In this document: positions 11,262 to 22,043 of the stretch, piece after piece
Numbering within the stretch: the first letter of the stretch is position 1
How the letters are laid out: each line of letters opens with the position of its first letter
Assembly (NCBI RefSeq): GCF_009728735.1
Contig: NZ_CP024636.1
Span: 2,386,657-2,450,656, forward strand
Length of the DNA stretch: 64,000 nucleotides
Direction of reading: 5' to 3'
Source of the DNA: Pantoea phytobeneficialis
GTDB lineage: Bacteria; Pseudomonadota; Gammaproteobacteria; Enterobacterales; Enterobacteriaceae
The notes under the pieces: generated by a model
Databases searched by the model: none
What the model was told of the DNA's origin: nothing
The model's input: only the letters and a program-made list of their open reading frames with translations
Program-made: the position numbers and the translations under genes

Positions 11262-11300
11262 GCGATGTCTGTTGCAGTCTGGCAGACATCGCCTTTTTTA
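11262..11300 (+). terminator. Terminator after the WbaP-type gene
   Basis: Ten-base-pair perfect stem GCGATGTCTG / CAGACATCGC (11262-11271, 11283-11292) followed by CTTTTTT. This makes the glycosyltransferase gene monocistronic. Confidence 0.92.
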
Positions 11301-11367
11301 ATCCTTTCCTTTTGCCCTCTGAATCATTACCCTTCCCGCTCGATTAACAGGATGTTTCTGGTTTGTG

Positions 11368-12561
11368 ATGCAAAAATTTACCCTGCTGCTTTTAAGCCTG
11401 GTGCTGCTGGCACCGCTCGGCATTGATCTCTACCTGCCAACGCTACCGCAAATTGCCGAGGGGCTAAACAGCCCGGTGAGTCTGATTCAGACCACCATCC
11501 CACTGTTTTTACTGGTAATGGGGATCGGTCAACTGATCACCGGGCCATTGGTCGATAATTTTGGCCGTAAACCCATCGCGTTGATCGGGCTGGCGCTCTA
11601 CATCATCGGTAGCGCCGTAGCGGCCACCGCCAGCGTCTGGCCGATATTTATGCTGGCACGCTTAATTCAGGGCTGTGCGGTATGTTGCACCGCGGTGGTG
11701 GCATTCAGCGGCGTACGCGACCGACTGAGCGGTGATGCCGCTGCTCGCGCTTACGGTTTTCTCAATGGCGCACTGAATATCGTCCCCGCACTGGCACCGT
11801 TGCTGGGTGGCCTGTTAGCCGATGCCTGGGGCTGGCGTGCCCCCTTCTGGTTTCTGTCGGCCTATGCCGTGGTGATCACTGCGGTGGTGCTGCTGTGGCT
11901 GCCAGAAACCCGCCCGGCCAATACCCTGCGTGTCTCAGGATTACCGCTGGGACAATATCTCGCCATCGCGCGGGAGCCACGTTTTCTGGCATTCGCCTTT
12001 GCCAATGCAGGCGCACTCGGCATGGTGCTGACCTATGTGTCGCTGGCCCCCCATGTACTGATGACCGAAGGCGGTCTGACACCACTCCAGTTCTCTTTTG
12101 CCTTTGGTGCCAATGGGTTCTGGATCATGCTGGTGAGTGCTTTTGTGAATAAAACCATCCGCAAAGCCGGTCGGCCATTTTGTCTGGCGATGGGTTTTGT
12201 CGCTATGTTAGTCGGTGCGCTGCTGCTCACCGGCGGAATGGCGCTGTTACCTGCGGCCTGGCAAACGCATTGGGCGTTGTACATGATCCCGGTCGCCATC
12301 TCCGTCGCCGGACTGGCTTTTACCGTTGGCCCGGCCACCAGCTATGCGTTGGAACCGTACCAACAGCAGGCGGGCGTTGCTGCGGCATTACAGGGATTTA
12401 TTCAGATGGCCTGTGGTGCAGGCGGCAGCCTGTTGGTGGTGGCCTTACCGCTGGCGGAGAAATCCGCGCTGGCACTGATGATGCTGGTAGGTGCAGCGCT
12501 GGCGCTTATCGCCTGGCGCTGCAGTAAACGTATGCACGGTTCACTCACCGCGGTTAAATGA
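11368..12561 (+). CDS. MFS multidrug transporter, Bcr/CflA type
   Basis: Inner-membrane drug:H+ antiporter of the 12-segment major facilitator class (397 aa). The N terminus [20 protein letters not shown] and the motif [21 protein letters not shown] are characteristic of the Bcr/CflA/DHA1 group; the antiporter motif C region [19 protein letters not shown] is also clear. Substrates cannot be inferred. The ATG at 11368 is preceded by an in-frame GTG; the Shine-Dalgarno is weak for both. The 3' end overlaps the convergent dadX by eight bases. Confidence 0.85.
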   Translation: MQKFTLLLLSLVLLAPLGIDLYLPTLPQIAEGLNSPVSLIQTTIPLFLLVMGIGQLITGPLVDNFGRKPIALIGLALYIIGSAVAATASVWPIFMLARLIQGCAVCCTAVVAFSGVRDRLSGDAAARAYGFLNGALNIVPALAPLLGGLLADAWGWRAPFWFLSAYAVVITAVVLLWLPETRPANTLRVSGLPLGQYLAIAREPRFLAFAFANAGALGMVLTYVSLAPHVLMTEGGLTPLQFSFAFGANGFWIMLVSAFVNKTIRKAGRPFCLAMGFVAMLVGALLLTGGMALLPAAWQTHWALYMIPVAISVAGLAFTVGPATSYALEPYQQQAGVAAALQGFIQMACGAGGSLLVVALPLAEKSALALMMLVGAALALIAWRCSKRMHGSLTAVK

Positions 12562-13624
12562 TTTCCACCGGAACGCGTGGTGCCAGGGCGCACATCAACT
12601 CGTAGCCCACCGTTCCGGCTGCTTTTGCCACGTCATCGATTTTCACCTGTTCGCCCCACAGTTCCACTTTCGAACCAATTCCGGCCTGCGGGCAAGGTTC
12701 GAGATCAATCATAATCATATCCATCGAAATCGCGCCGACGGTTCGCGTCATCACTCCATTGACACTTACCGGTGTCCCGGTCGGCGCATGGCGCGGATAA
12801 CCATCGGCGTAACCGCAGGCCACCACACCGATACGCTGAGCGGCAGATGCGTGATAGCGATAACCGTAGCCCACACCATCACCCGCCTGTAATTGTTGAA
12901 TACCAATGATTTCGCTGGTCAGGGTCATCACCGGTTTAAGACCGGTGCTGGCGATATCCTGCCAGTTACCGCTCGGCGAGGCACCGTACAACACAATGCC
13001 GGGACGGACCCAGTCGAAATGCGCTTCCGGGTGCCACAACGTAGCCGCCGAATTCGACAGCGAGCGTGGGCAGTTCAGCCCTTCTGCTGCCAGTTCAATG
13101 CGCTTCATCGGCTCGATAATTCCCTGCGGATTCTCGGCATCAGCGAAGTGTGCCATCAGCGTCATCTCGCCGACATTGGGTAACGCCCGCAACGCCTGCC
13201 AGGCGGCATTCACCTGCTCAGGACGGAAGCCGAGGCGATTCATGCCGCTGTTCACCTTCACATAGATATCGATCGGCGCAGAGAGTTGCACCTGCGCCAG
13301 CGCCTGAATCTGCCAGTTGCTGTGCACGCTGGTCGTCAGGCGATAGCGGTCGATCAGTTGCAGATCTTCTGCATGGAAAAAACCTTCCAGCAGCAGAATC
13401 GGTTTTTTCCACCCCTGCTCACGCAGCAGGATGGCTTCTTCCATGTTCAGTAACGCGAAACCGTCGGTTTCGGCCAGGTTCTGCCAGACGCGGCGGATAC
13501 CGTGCCCATAAGCGTTAGCCTTTACCACGGACCAAACGCGTGATGCGGGTGCCGCCTGACGAACGACGGTGAGATTATGTCGCAGCGCCTGTTGATTAAT
13601 GGTGGCGACAATCGGACGTGACAT
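12554..13624 (-). CDS. dadX: Catabolic alanine racemase
   Basis: PLP-dependent racemase (356 aa) converting L-alanine to D-alanine in the cytosol so that DadA can oxidise it. The PLP-lysine motif [10 protein letters not shown] stands near residue 34 and the second catalytic tyrosine lies in [31 protein letters not shown] is typical. It lies 21 bases after dadA, so the pair is an operon, which distinguishes dadX from the biosynthetic alr. Confidence 0.96.
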   Translation of the reverse strand: MSRPIVATINQQALRHNLTVVRQAAPASRVWSVVKANAYGHGIRRVWQNLAETDGFALLNMEEAILLREQGWKKPILLLEGFFHAEDLQLIDRYRLTTSVHSNWQIQALAQVQLSAPIDIYVKVNSGMNRLGFRPEQVNAAWQALRALPNVGEMTLMAHFADAENPQGIIEPMKRIELAAEGLNCPRSLSNSAATLWHPEAHFDWVRPGIVLYGASPSGNWQDIASTGLKPVMTLTSEIIGIQQLQAGDGVGYGYRYHASAAQRIGVVACGYADGYPRHAPTGTPVSVNGVMTRTVGAISMDMIMIDLEPCPQAGIGSKVELWGEQVKIDDVAKAAGTVGYELMCALAPRVPVEII

Positions 13625-13645
13625 GCTCTTGCTCTCCCTGAATGC

Positions 13646-14947
13646 TCAACGCGTTACGTTAGCGTTACGCAACGGCGATGTGTTTGGCTCAAAACCGGGT
13701 AAATAACGCAGCACTGACAAATCGTCAGAAGCGATGGCCGGTTTCTTCCCGGAAATCAGATCGGCCAGCAACTGGCCAGAACCGCAGGCCATCGTCCATC
13801 CCAGCGTACCATGACCGGTATTAAGATAGAGATTAGAGAGCGGCGTACGGCCAACAATTGGCGTGCCGTCCGGCGTCATCGGACGCAATCCGCTCCAGAA
13901 CGTGGCCTGTTCAACATAACCGCCTTCAGGATAGAGATCGCTGACCACCATCTCCAGCGTTTCACGACGTGCTGGCAACAGTTTGGTGTTAAAACCAACA
14001 ATTTCCGCCATGCCGCCCACGCGGATACGATCATCAAAGCGTGTGACAGCCACTTTATAGGTTTCATCCAGAATGGTAGAGACCGGCGCCGCATCCGGGT
14101 TTTTAATCGGAATCGTCAGCGAATAACCTTTCAACGGATACACCGGAATGCTGACAATATCTTTCAGCAGCGCGGTCGAGTAAGAACCAAACGCCACCAC
14201 GTAAGCATCGGCTTTGATCACTTCATCCCCACATTTCACACCGTAGATACGGTTACCTTCACGTAGCAGGTGATCAACCGGCGTATCGAAGCGGAAGGTG
14301 ACGCCAGCGGCGGCAGCCATCGCCGCGAGGCGCTGGGTAAATAGCTGGCAATCGCCAGTTTCATCGTTTGGCAGACGCAAACCACCGGTCAGTTTGTGGG
14401 CCGTTGTCGCCAGCGCCGGTTCAACACTCGCCAGTTGGTGGGACTCCAGCAGTTGGTAAGGCACTCCCGCTTCTTTCAGCACCGCAATATCTTTGCTGGC
14501 GCTTTCGAATTGCTGGCGGGTGCGAAACAGTTGCAGGGTGCCGCCCTGACGTCCCTCGTAAGCTATCCCGGTCGATTCACGCAAGGCTTTCAGGCAGTCA
14601 CGGCTGTATTCCGCAATCCGCACCATGCGACTTTTGTTTTCCTGATAGTGGCGCATATCGCAGTTGCGCAGCATGTTCCACATCCACTCCAGTTGGAAGC
14701 GACTGCCATCGAGGCGGATAGCCAATGGCGCATGACGCTGGAACATCCATTTAACCGCTTTGAGTGGTACACCCGGTGCGGCCCAGGGGGCAGCATAGCC
14801 GGGAGAAATTTGTCCGGCATTACCTGCGCTGGTCTCCAGCGCTGCCCCCGGCTGACGATCAATGACGGTAACCTCATGCCCGGCCTGCGCCAGGTACCAG
14901 GCGCTTGCGACGCCGACCACACCACTTCCCAGAATCACTACGCGCAT
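13646..14947 (-). CDS. dadA: D-amino acid dehydrogenase, small subunit
   Basis: FAD-dependent membrane-associated dehydrogenase (433 aa; E. coli 432) that oxidises D-alanine to pyruvate and ammonia and passes electrons to the respiratory chain. The N terminus [30 protein letters not shown] is the FAD-binding Rossmann fold, and the C-terminal [19 protein letters not shown] is the DAO-family signature. I used the ATG at 14947 because the GXGXXG fold begins at once; an upstream in-frame extension of 33 residues is not homologous. Head of the dadAX operon; in E. coli controlled by Lrp and CRP. Confidence 0.96.
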   Translation of the reverse strand: MRVVILGSGVVGVASAWYLAQAGHEVTVIDRQPGAALETSAGNAGQISPGYAAPWAAPGVPLKAVKWMFQRHAPLAIRLDGSRFQLEWMWNMLRNCDMRHYQENKSRMVRIAEYSRDCLKALRESTGIAYEGRQGGTLQLFRTRQQFESASKDIAVLKEAGVPYQLLESHQLASVEPALATTAHKLTGGLRLPNDETGDCQLFTQRLAAMAAAAGVTFRFDTPVDHLLREGNRIYGVKCGDEVIKADAYVVAFGSYSTALLKDIVSIPVYPLKGYSLTIPIKNPDAAPVSTILDETYKVAVTRFDDRIRVGGMAEIVGFNTKLLPARRETLEMVVSDLYPEGGYVEQATFWSGLRPMTPDGTPIVGRTPLSNLYLNTGHGTLGWTMACGSGQLLADLISGKKPAIASDDLSVLRYLPGFEPNTSPLRNANVTR

Positions 14948-15452
14948 AAGACCCTCGCCACCACCACAAAAGCATAATTGACCATATATTAAGCCTGGCA
15001 CAGCATAACCAGACACCGGAAACCACCTCACATCTGACAGTATCATTTCACATGTTTTTTACCTTTCTGGTAACTAAAATCATGCCATCACGACAAAATC
15101 AGGATTTTTTATGCTGAAAAGTCATAAATCAGCAATTTATGATGCGGGAATCAGTCATTTTCACTTTTTTCAGGAGAAAGCGCCGCAGTCATACAATGCA
15201 CTTATAATCAGAATAATATTCTGCAAAATAAAACCAAATCCATATTTGAAATTATGAAATCAGCTGCGAGGATTTTTTGAATGATTTTGTGCCAAAAGAA
15301 TTCGTTTGAGTTCCGGTTTCGGATAAGCGACAGTGGACTATCATTGATGTGTTCGCTCAGTTTTTTTGGGCTGTCTTTCTCAGGATGAAGCCTTAAACGT
15401 TCGTGACAGGTGACATTCCGTTACCTGCCACTCTGCAAAACAGAGGTGCGCT
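14948..15452. other. Divergent regulatory region dadA-ycgB
   Basis: 505 bases without a gene. It is AT-rich, consistent with the Lrp/CRP-controlled dad promoter known in E. coli, but I could not place a full CRP palindrome by eye. A small inverted repeat GCTGA…TCAGC lies near 15113-15133. Confidence 0.4.
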
Positions 15453-16988
15453 ATGACGACAATCTTTGACGAGCCAACCAGGAACAGTAAACGACTCAGT
15501 GACGGGCCTGACTGGACATTCGAGTTGCTTGATGTCTATCTGGCAGAAATTGACCGTGTAGCCAAACTCTATGGGCTGGATACCTATCCGCACCAAATTG
15601 AAGTAATCACCTCTGAGCAGATGATGGACGCCTACTCCAGCGTGGGTATGCCGATCAACTATGCCCACTGGTCCTTCGGCAAGAAATTTATTGAGACTGA
15701 GCAACGCTATAAGCACGGGCAACAAGGCCTGGCTTATGAGATCGTGATTAACTCCAACCCCTGTATCGCCTATCTGATGGAAGAGAACACCATGACGATG
15801 CAGGCGCTGGTTATGGCGCATGCCTGCTATGGTCACAACTCTTTCTTCAAAAATAATTACCTGTTCCGCAGTTGGACCGATGCCAGTTCGATTGTCGATT
15901 ACCTGCTGTTTGCCCGTAATTACATCTCCGACTGTGAAGAACGTTACGGTGTAGAGGAAGTTGAGCGGTTGCTCGACTCCTGCCATGCCCTGATGAACTA
16001 CGGCGTGGATCGTTATAAACGCCCGCAAAAAATCTCCTTACAGGAAGAGAAAGCGCGGCAAAAAAGCCGTGAAGAGTATCTACAAAGTCAGGTCAATACG
16101 TTGTGGCGTACCCTGCCGCGTAAAGAGAAAGAGTCGGTACAGGTTGAAGCCGCTCGCTATCCCTCTGAGCCACAAGAGAATTTGCTTTATTTTATGGAGA
16201 AGAATGCCCCGTTGCTGGAACCCTGGCAGCGTGAGGTGTTGCGCATTGTGCGTAAGGTTAGCCAGTACTTCTATCCACAAAAGCAAACCCAGGTAATGAA
16301 CGAAGGCTGGGCAACGTTCTGGCATTACACCATCCTCAACCATATGTATGACGAGGGGAAAGTGTCGGAACGCTTCATGATGGAGTTTTTGCATAGCCAT
16401 ACCAACGTGGTTTTCCAGCCGCCCTATAACAGCCCGTGGTATAACGGCATTAACCCTTATGCTCTCGGTTTTGCGATGTTCCAGGATATCAAACGTATTT
16501 GTCAGTCCCCGACTGAGGAAGATCGTTACTGGTTCCCGGATATCGCCGGTTCAGATTGGTTAAAGACGTTGCACTTCGCGATGCGGGAATTCAAGGATGA
16601 AAGCTTTATCAGCCAGTTCCTGTCGCCGAAAGTAATGCGCGATTTCCGCTTGTTCACCGTGCTGGATGATGATCGTAACAACTATCTGGAAATTGCCGCG
16701 ATTCATGACGAAGCCGGTTATCGGGCAATCCGCCAGCAGCTGTCGGCGCAGTACAACCTGAGTAATCTGGAACCCAACATTCAGGTTTACAACGTCGATC
16801 TGCGCGGGGATCGCTCGCTGACGCTGCGTTACGTACCGCAGCAACGTGCGCCGTTAGATAAAAGCCGCCGCGAAGTCCTGAAGCACGTACATCGCCTGTG
16901 GGGCTTTGATGTCATCCTTGAACAACAGAATGAAGATGGCAGCGTAGAACTGCTGGATCGCAGCCCGGCACGCGGTCCGGCGCTGTAA
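15453..16988 (+). CDS. ycgB: SpoVR family protein YcgB
   Basis: Cytosolic SpoVR-family protein (511 aa; E. coli 510), stationary-phase and starvation associated, biochemical role unknown. I recognise the family-wide blocks MAHACYGHNSFFKNNYLF, VMNEGWATFWHYTILNHMYDEG and NPYALGFAMFQDIKR; the conserved His and Glu residues there look metal-binding. GAGGT stands before the ATG. PrkA (yeaG), YeaH and SpoVR form one operon in many bacteria; here ycgB is only about 8 kb from yeaH. A bidirectional terminator separates it from fadR. Confidence 0.95.
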   Translation: MTTIFDEPTRNSKRLSDGPDWTFELLDVYLAEIDRVAKLYGLDTYPHQIEVITSEQMMDAYSSVGMPINYAHWSFGKKFIETEQRYKHGQQGLAYEIVINSNPCIAYLMEENTMTMQALVMAHACYGHNSFFKNNYLFRSWTDASSIVDYLLFARNYISDCEERYGVEEVERLLDSCHALMNYGVDRYKRPQKISLQEEKARQKSREEYLQSQVNTLWRTLPRKEKESVQVEAARYPSEPQENLLYFMEKNAPLLEPWQREVLRIVRKVSQYFYPQKQTQVMNEGWATFWHYTILNHMYDEGKVSERFMMEFLHSHTNVVFQPPYNSPWYNGINPYALGFAMFQDIKRICQSPTEEDRYWFPDIAGSDWLKTLHFAMREFKDESFISQFLSPKVMRDFRLFTVLDDDRNNYLEIAAIHDEAGYRAIRQQLSAQYNLSNLEPNIQVYNVDLRGDRSLTLRYVPQQRAPLDKSRREVLKHVHRLWGFDVILEQQNEDGSVELLDRSPARGPAL

Positions 16989-17000
16989 AGGTCACAAAAA

Positions 17001-17030
17001 AGCCGCCATCATGTTGATGGCGGCTTTTTA
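17001..17030. terminator. Bidirectional terminator ycgB / fadR
   Basis: Eleven-base-pair perfect stem AGCCGCCATCA / TGATGGCGGCT (17001-17011, 17015-17025) with a three-base loop, flanked by an A-run on the left and a T-run on the right, so it can stop both convergent genes. Confidence 0.92.
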
Positions 17031-17051
17031 TTGGACAAAAGGCAGGTTGAA

Positions 17052-17771
17052 TTAACGCTTAGTCCCCAAATCATCCGGCATACTTTTCTGCATGCCATGC
17101 CAGATTTCACCGCTGCGGCGACCATAATCACGCACGCAATCGACAATCTGCTCCTGCGTCGGTTTAACCCCACACAGATCCGCCAGTTGACGGTAGAAAC
17201 TGCGAGCCAACTCACGCGCTTCCGGATTGGAGAAGTAGTGGCGGCCAACGCGGGTATACAGACCTTTCAGTCCATTGAGGATCAAACCGTAGATCGGGTT
17301 ACCGGAAGCAAATGCCAGACCACGGAATACACGATAGTCCAGCTCAGTGTAGGCATCTGCCTGATCCTCAGAATTCAGCGCCGTTTCCAGCACATCGCGC
17401 GCTTTGTCCGGATGATGACGTAAGGCACGGCTGATAAAGATAGAGGCAATATTGGTTCGTACCGACAACAGATTATCAATCAGCTGCGGCACGCTATCAT
17501 GATCGAGCCTTGCCAGAGTTTCGAGAATGTTTAAACCTGATGTTTCCCAAAAATCATTCACCCGCGTAGGTTTACCGTGCTGGATGGTCAGCCAGCCATC
17601 ACGCGCCAGGCGCTGTAAAACTTCACGCAGCGTAGTACGGGTCACCCCGATCAATTCAGAAAGCTCACGTTCGGCAGGTAGAATTGACCCCGGCGGAAAA
17701 CGACTGTTCCAGATGCTTTCAATAATATACTCTTCAGCAAATCCTGCGGGGCTTTGCGCCTTAATCACCAT
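17052..17771 (-). CDS. fadR: Fatty acid metabolism regulator
   Basis: GntR-family transcription factor (239 aa, full length) that represses fad genes and activates fab genes; long-chain acyl-CoA releases it from DNA. The N-terminal winged helix ([34 protein letters not shown]) and the all-helical C-terminal acyl-CoA domain with [14 protein letters not shown] are intact. It is divergent from nhaB, as in E. coli. A probable target operator is visible at fadD in this window. Confidence 0.97.
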   Translation of the reverse strand: MVIKAQSPAGFAEEYIIESIWNSRFPPGSILPAERELSELIGVTRTTLREVLQRLARDGWLTIQHGKPTRVNDFWETSGLNILETLARLDHDSVPQLIDNLLSVRTNIASIFISRALRHHPDKARDVLETALNSEDQADAYTELDYRVFRGLAFASGNPIYGLILNGLKGLYTRVGRHYFSNPEARELARSFYRQLADLCGVKPTQEQIVDCVRDYGRRSGEIWHGMQKSMPDDLGTKR

Positions 17772-17979
17772 AGCATTTATTTCTCGTTGCTTTCTTTATC
17801 GTAATTGGACTCATCATACCAGAGGGGCTATAGCGGATATAGCCTGGCAACCGATTAAAAGCGCACGCTGCCGCAAATTTCCATATCATTTAATACCCAC
17901 ACGATCTCCATTTGCGTAGCACCTGGAGACGCATTACCCTTGGCAAAATTTATAACATGCAAGATCTCAGGGAGAGTCG

Positions 17980-19509
17980 ATGGAACTCAGCTACGCGCAG
18001 GCCTTCAGACGCAATTTTCTCGGGCAATCACCCGAGTGGTACAAACTGACACTGATTACTTTTCTGGTCATCAATCCGCTGTTGTTCTTTTTTGTCAGCC
18101 CGTTTTTGGCGGGTTGGGTGTTGGTCGCCGAGTTTATTTTTACCCTTGGCATGGCGTTAAAGTGCCACCCACTGCTGCCCGGTGGCTTGTTGGCTGTCGA
18201 GGCAATTGCCATTGGCATGGCCAGTGCTGAACAGGTGAAAACTGAACTGGCCGGGAATATTGAAGTGTTGCTGCTGCTGATTTTTATGGTGGCGGGGATC
18301 TTCTTTATGAAACAACTGCTGTTATTCGTATTCACCCGTATTTTGCTGTCGATCCGCAGCAAAGTGCTGCTCGGCCTGACCTTCTGTCTTGCCGCTGCGT
18401 TTCTCTCCGCCTTCCTCGATGCGCTGACCGTACTGGCGGTGGTGATCAGCGTGGCGATGGGTTTTTATGATATTTATCATCGCGTGGCTTCGTCCGGGCT
18501 GCCGCACCATGAAGAAGTTGTCCAGCGGGAAACCCTGGAAAAATTTCGCGCCTTTTTGCGCAGCCTGATGATGCAGGCCGGTGTCGGCACCGCACTTGGC
18601 GGTGTAATGACAATGGTCGGCGAACCACAGAACCTGATCATTGCCCATGCCGCAGGGTGGAACTTCACAGAGTTTTTCCTGCGCATGGCGCCGGTTACCG
18701 TTCCGGTGTTGTTGTGTGGGATTATCACCAGCATTCTGGTGGAACGCTTCCGGGTGTTTGGCTACGGTGAAACGCTACCTGAGGCCGTACGCGCGATTTT
18801 ACTGGAGAGCGACCGTCAGGCCAGTGAGCAGCGCACCCGCCAGGATACGCTGAGATTGTGGGTGCAGGCTTTGATCGGCGTTTGGCTAATTATCGCCCTC
18901 GCCTTTCATCTCGCCGAAGTTGGGTTGATCGGCCTTTCTGTGATTATTCTCGCCACCTCGCTGTGCGGGTTTACCGATGAACATACTCTCGGCCAGGCCT
19001 TTACCGAAGCTCTGCCCTTTACTGCATTGCTGGCGGTATTTTTTGCCATTGTCGCGGTGATCATTGACCAGCAACTGTTCCAGCCACTGATCCATTTTGT
19101 GTTGCAGGCCGACCCGGCCTCGCAACTCAGTTGGTTTTATGTGTTTAATGGTTTGCTGTCATCCATCTCGGATAATGTGTTTGTCGGCTCGGTGTATATC
19201 AACGAAGCGAAACATGCCTTCCAGAGTGGTGCGATTGATTTGCGTCAGTTTGAACTGTTGGCGGTCGCCACCAATACCGGCACGAATTTACCCTCAGTTG
19301 CTACCCCGAATGGTCAGGCAGCCTTCCTGTTTTTGTTGACCTCAGCACTGGCACCGCTGATTCGTCTCTCATATGGCCGCATGGTGTGGATGGCGCTGCC
19401 GTTTACCCTGGTGCTGTCACTGGTGGGATTTTTCTGCATCAATGAATTGCTGGTACCAATGAGTGATTATTTCATCCAGCAAGGTTGGCTTAGCACCACA
19501 CAACTCTGA
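17980..19509 (+). CDS. nhaB: Na+/H+ antiporter NhaB
   Basis: Inner-membrane electrogenic sodium/proton antiporter (509 aa; E. coli 513) with about 12 hydrophobic segments. Conserved NhaB stretches include [56 protein letters not shown] and [27 protein letters not shown] precedes the ATG. Contributes to sodium export and pH homeostasis. Confidence 0.96.
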   Translation: MELSYAQAFRRNFLGQSPEWYKLTLITFLVINPLLFFFVSPFLAGWVLVAEFIFTLGMALKCHPLLPGGLLAVEAIAIGMASAEQVKTELAGNIEVLLLLIFMVAGIFFMKQLLLFVFTRILLSIRSKVLLGLTFCLAAAFLSAFLDALTVLAVVISVAMGFYDIYHRVASSGLPHHEEVVQRETLEKFRAFLRSLMMQAGVGTALGGVMTMVGEPQNLIIAHAAGWNFTEFFLRMAPVTVPVLLCGIITSILVERFRVFGYGETLPEAVRAILLESDRQASEQRTRQDTLRLWVQALIGVWLIIALAFHLAEVGLIGLSVIILATSLCGFTDEHTLGQAFTEALPFTALLAVFFAIVAVIIDQQLFQPLIHFVLQADPASQLSWFYVFNGLLSSISDNVFVGSVYINEAKHAFQSGAIDLRQFELLAVATNTGTNLPSVATPNGQAAFLFLLTSALAPLIRLSYGRMVWMALPFTLVLSLVGFFCINELLVPMSDYFIQQGWLSTTQL

Positions 19510-19629
19510 GGTTTTTTGGCCTGGATCAGGATAAGTCATTTTTATACATGATTTTTTCCTGCGTCCGGGCTGGCATGGTCACGCTTTTGGTTTACACTGC
19601 GAAACATTAATGGCTACAGGAAAGGCAAT

Positions 19630-20160
19630 ATGTTGCGATATTTGAACCAATGTTCGCGAGGACGCGGAGCCTGGTTATTGTTGGCACTGACGGCACTGGC
19701 TCTCGAACTGACTGCGCTCTTTTTCCAACACGTCATGGGATTACAGCCCTGTGTGATGTGTATTTATGAGCGTTGCGCACTGTTTGGCGTGATGGGTGCG
19801 GGTATTGTCGGAGCCATTGCGCCGAAAACCCCGTTGCGTTGGGCTGCGATTGTCATCTGGCTGTACAGTGCGATTCAGGGAGTTCGCCTCTCTTATGAAC
19901 ACACCATGATCCAACTCCATCCGAATCCCTTTGTCACCTGTGATTTTGCCGCGCGTTTCCCGACCTGGCTGCCACTGGATAAATGGTTGCCTGCCGTGTT
20001 CGTGGCGCGGGGTGACTGCGCCGCCATTGACTGGAGTTTCCTTGGCTGGAGCATGCCGCAGTGGATGATCGTCATTTTTGCGGCTTATCTGGTAGTTGGC
20101 CTGCTGGTGCTGATTGCACAGCCGTTCAAAGCCAAACGTCGTGATTTGTTTGGCCGTTAA
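19630..20160 (+). CDS. dsbB: Disulfide bond formation protein B
   Basis: Inner-membrane quinone reductase (176 aa) that reoxidises periplasmic DsbA. Four membrane segments, the first periplasmic cysteine pair in [12 protein letters not shown] and the second pair (VTCDFAARF and [10 protein letters not shown]) are present, so the protein should be active. AGGAAAGGC precedes the ATG. A strong terminator ends it; nhaB lies 120 bases upstream. Confidence 0.97.
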   Translation: MLRYLNQCSRGRGAWLLLALTALALELTALFFQHVMGLQPCVMCIYERCALFGVMGAGIVGAIAPKTPLRWAAIVIWLYSAIQGVRLSYEHTMIQLHPNPFVTCDFAARFPTWLPLDKWLPAVFVARGDCAAIDWSFLGWSMPQWMIVIFAAYLVVGLLVLIAQPFKAKRRDLFGR

Positions 20161-20166
20161 CAAATG

Positions 20167-20198
20167 AAAACAGGCAGCCTGAGCTGCCTGTTTTTTTA
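20167..20198. terminator. Terminator dsbB / ycgN
   Basis: ACAGGCAGC / GCTGCCTGT (20170-20178, 20183-20191) with a CTGA loop and a run of seven T; A-rich on the left side, so it may act in both directions. It overlaps the ycgN stop codon. Confidence 0.88.
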
Positions 20199-20642
20199 AC
20201 CGTTACGGTCTGGCCGATCGATGATGTGATCTTCCCAATCCCGCACTTCACTCTCCCGCACCGCGATGTAACGCACTGAAATGCGTTGTGCATGCATGGC
20301 TTTCTTGGAACCTGCAACCAGCGGATGCCAGGCGGGTAATGTCTTCCCTTCACCGAGCAAACGATACGCACAGGTACGCGGCAGCCAATTGAAAGTGGTC
20401 AGATTTTCGCGTGTCAGCTTGATGCAGTCTTCTTCATATTCAAACCGCCGTTCGTAATTGCGACACTGGCAGGTTTTAATGTTTAGCTGATTGCAGGCGA
20501 CGTTAGTGAAGTAAATTTCATCGGTATCCGCATCCTGCAATTTATTCAGGCAGCACTGCCCACAGCCGTCGCACAGCGATTCCCACTCTGCGTCGTCCAT
20601 TTGGTCAAGGCGTTTTGTTTGCCAGAAAGGGTGATCAGTCAT
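20196..20642 (-). CDS. ycgN: UPF0260/YkgJ-family cysteine cluster protein
   Basis: Small cytosolic protein (148 aa) of unknown function. The cysteine cluster [12 protein letters not shown] near residue 25 and further conserved cysteines ([24 protein letters not shown]) suggest a metal or Fe-S site; this is family knowledge, not demonstrated here. It is the last gene of a leftward ycgL-ycgM-ycgN group. Confidence 0.9.
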   Translation of the reverse strand: MTDHPFWQTKRLDQMDDAEWESLCDGCGQCCLNKLQDADTDEIYFTNVACNQLNIKTCQCRNYERRFEYEEDCIKLTRENLTTFNWLPRTCAYRLLGEGKTLPAWHPLVAGSKKAMHAQRISVRYIAVRESEVRDWEDHIIDRPDRNG

Positions 20643-20706
20643 GATGGCGGTCCGGATTAACGTAAAGACCGCACCTTATAAAGGTTCAGGTGCGGTGATG
20701 CAAGTT

Positions 20707-21366
20707 TTACAGCACGCGCGTCGTAATACCGTGACCGGCCAGCGAGATTTCAAGTTTGTCACCAGAACGCATCGGGCCCACACCCTCTGGGGTGCCGGTA
20801 AGTACCACATCGCCCGCACGCAGCGTGAAATACTGGCTCATATAGGCAATCAACGGCAGAATTTTGTGGATCATATCTGCGGTGGTGCCATGCTGGCGAA
20901 CTTCGCCATTCACCACCAGTTTCAGTTCGGTATCCTGTGGATTGCCGCTGAATTCAGCGGCCGGGATAAACCCAGACAGCGGGCAAGAGTTATCAAAACC
21001 TTTCGATTTTTCCCACGGCTGTCCCGCTTTTTTCAGACCAGCCTGGACATCACGCAACGTCAAATCCAGCGCCACACCGTAACCCGCGATGGCTTTCGCC
21101 ACATGCTCTTCACTCGCCTGCTTCAGCGTGGCACCAATCAGCACCGCCAGTTCAACTTCGTGGTGGACTTCACCGAAATTCCCTGGAATCGACAGTGGCT
21201 GACGCAGATCGCACAGCGCGGTTTCAGGCTTGATGAACACCACCGGCTCGGTTGGCGTTGCACTTCCCATCTCCTTAATGTGCTTAGCATAGTTGCTGCC
21301 AACACAGACCACTTTACTGGCCGGGTAATCCAACAAAGCGCCCTGCCAGTTACGATGCTGATACAT
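20707..21366 (-). CDS. ycgM: Fumarylacetoacetate hydrolase family protein
   Basis: FAH-fold hydrolase or decarboxylase (219 aa, same length as E. coli YcgM), cytosolic, probably Mg2+ dependent. The family core is clear: VGSNYAKHIKEMG, PVVFIKPETAL, VHHEVELAVLIG with the metal-binding glutamates, and DVVLTGTPEGVGPM. The physiological substrate is uncertain; homologues act as acylpyruvases or oxaloacetate decarboxylases. Confidence 0.9.
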   Translation of the reverse strand: MYQHRNWQGALLDYPASKVVCVGSNYAKHIKEMGSATPTEPVVFIKPETALCDLRQPLSIPGNFGEVHHEVELAVLIGATLKQASEEHVAKAIAGYGVALDLTLRDVQAGLKKAGQPWEKSKGFDNSCPLSGFIPAAEFSGNPQDTELKLVVNGEVRQHGTTADMIHKILPLIAYMSQYFTLRAGDVVLTGTPEGVGPMRSGDKLEISLAGHGITTRVL

Positions 21367-21614
21367 GCTATTCCCCTGCTTTAGTTTGCGTATGACGCCA
21401 GCCCTGCTGGCGCGTTGTGTTTGCTTCAGTGCCGGAACGTGGCACTGAGGGTCAATATATTAAGCTGGTTTGCGACTGCGGACTGTGCGGAAATTGTCAA
21501 AAGACGTTAATCAGATTCACTATATTGTCTGCAATAAGGGATTTAGCGCAGGCAAATAAATAAAGCTATCCATACAGATGATTAAATCTGGATATATTTA
21601 CAGATGAATCCGAA

Positions 21615-21890
21615 TTAATCTTTTTTGCCTTGCTGAAGATGTATGTTCAGCAGACTTTCCAGCGGGGGCGGCAATTGTAAATAATAGCCCTGATCGCTCA
21701 ATGCCTGCTTTACTTTATTGATGTCTGCATTAGCCAGTTTGCCGCGTTTTTCCAGTGACAGCACCATTGCCAGCTGAGGTTTACCAAAGCCCCGCAGCAA
21801 TTCTTCCGGCACGCGGGAAAAATCGTCTTTTTTTTCAACATAAAGATAAGTCTGGTCGCGTTGCGGGCTTCTGTAGATCACACAAAACAT
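21615..21890 (-). CDS. ycgL: YcgL domain protein
   Basis: Small YcgL-family protein (91 aa) with the conserved start [30 protein letters not shown] split over two strands and the C-terminal [10 protein letters not shown] motif. Function unknown; in gamma-proteobacteria it is a fixed neighbour of minCDE, divergent here as in E. coli. Confidence 0.92.
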   Translation of the reverse strand: MFCVIYRSPQRDQTYLYVEKKDDFSRVPEELLRGFGKPQLAMVLSLEKRGKLANADINKVKQALSDQGYYLQLPPPLESLLNIHLQQGKKD

Positions 21891-22043
21891 ATTTTTTACT
21901 CGAATTAACTGATGGCGTCACTTGCCTGAATATAGCAGTAACTATAACATGCTTGCTGAACTTCGAATATTGACCGAGTGGTGTTAATGACGATTTTATC
22001 GGCATTCATCACCTGGTAGTGAAAACAGGACGAGTCAGGACAG

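Noticed and set aside
20641..21384. Long 247-codon plus-strand frame opposite ycgM
   Set aside because: It is antisense to a clear FAH-family gene and has the Arg/His-rich composition of a shadow frame. Several similar long antisense frames (for example opposite rlmA, manY and fadD) were rejected for the same reason.
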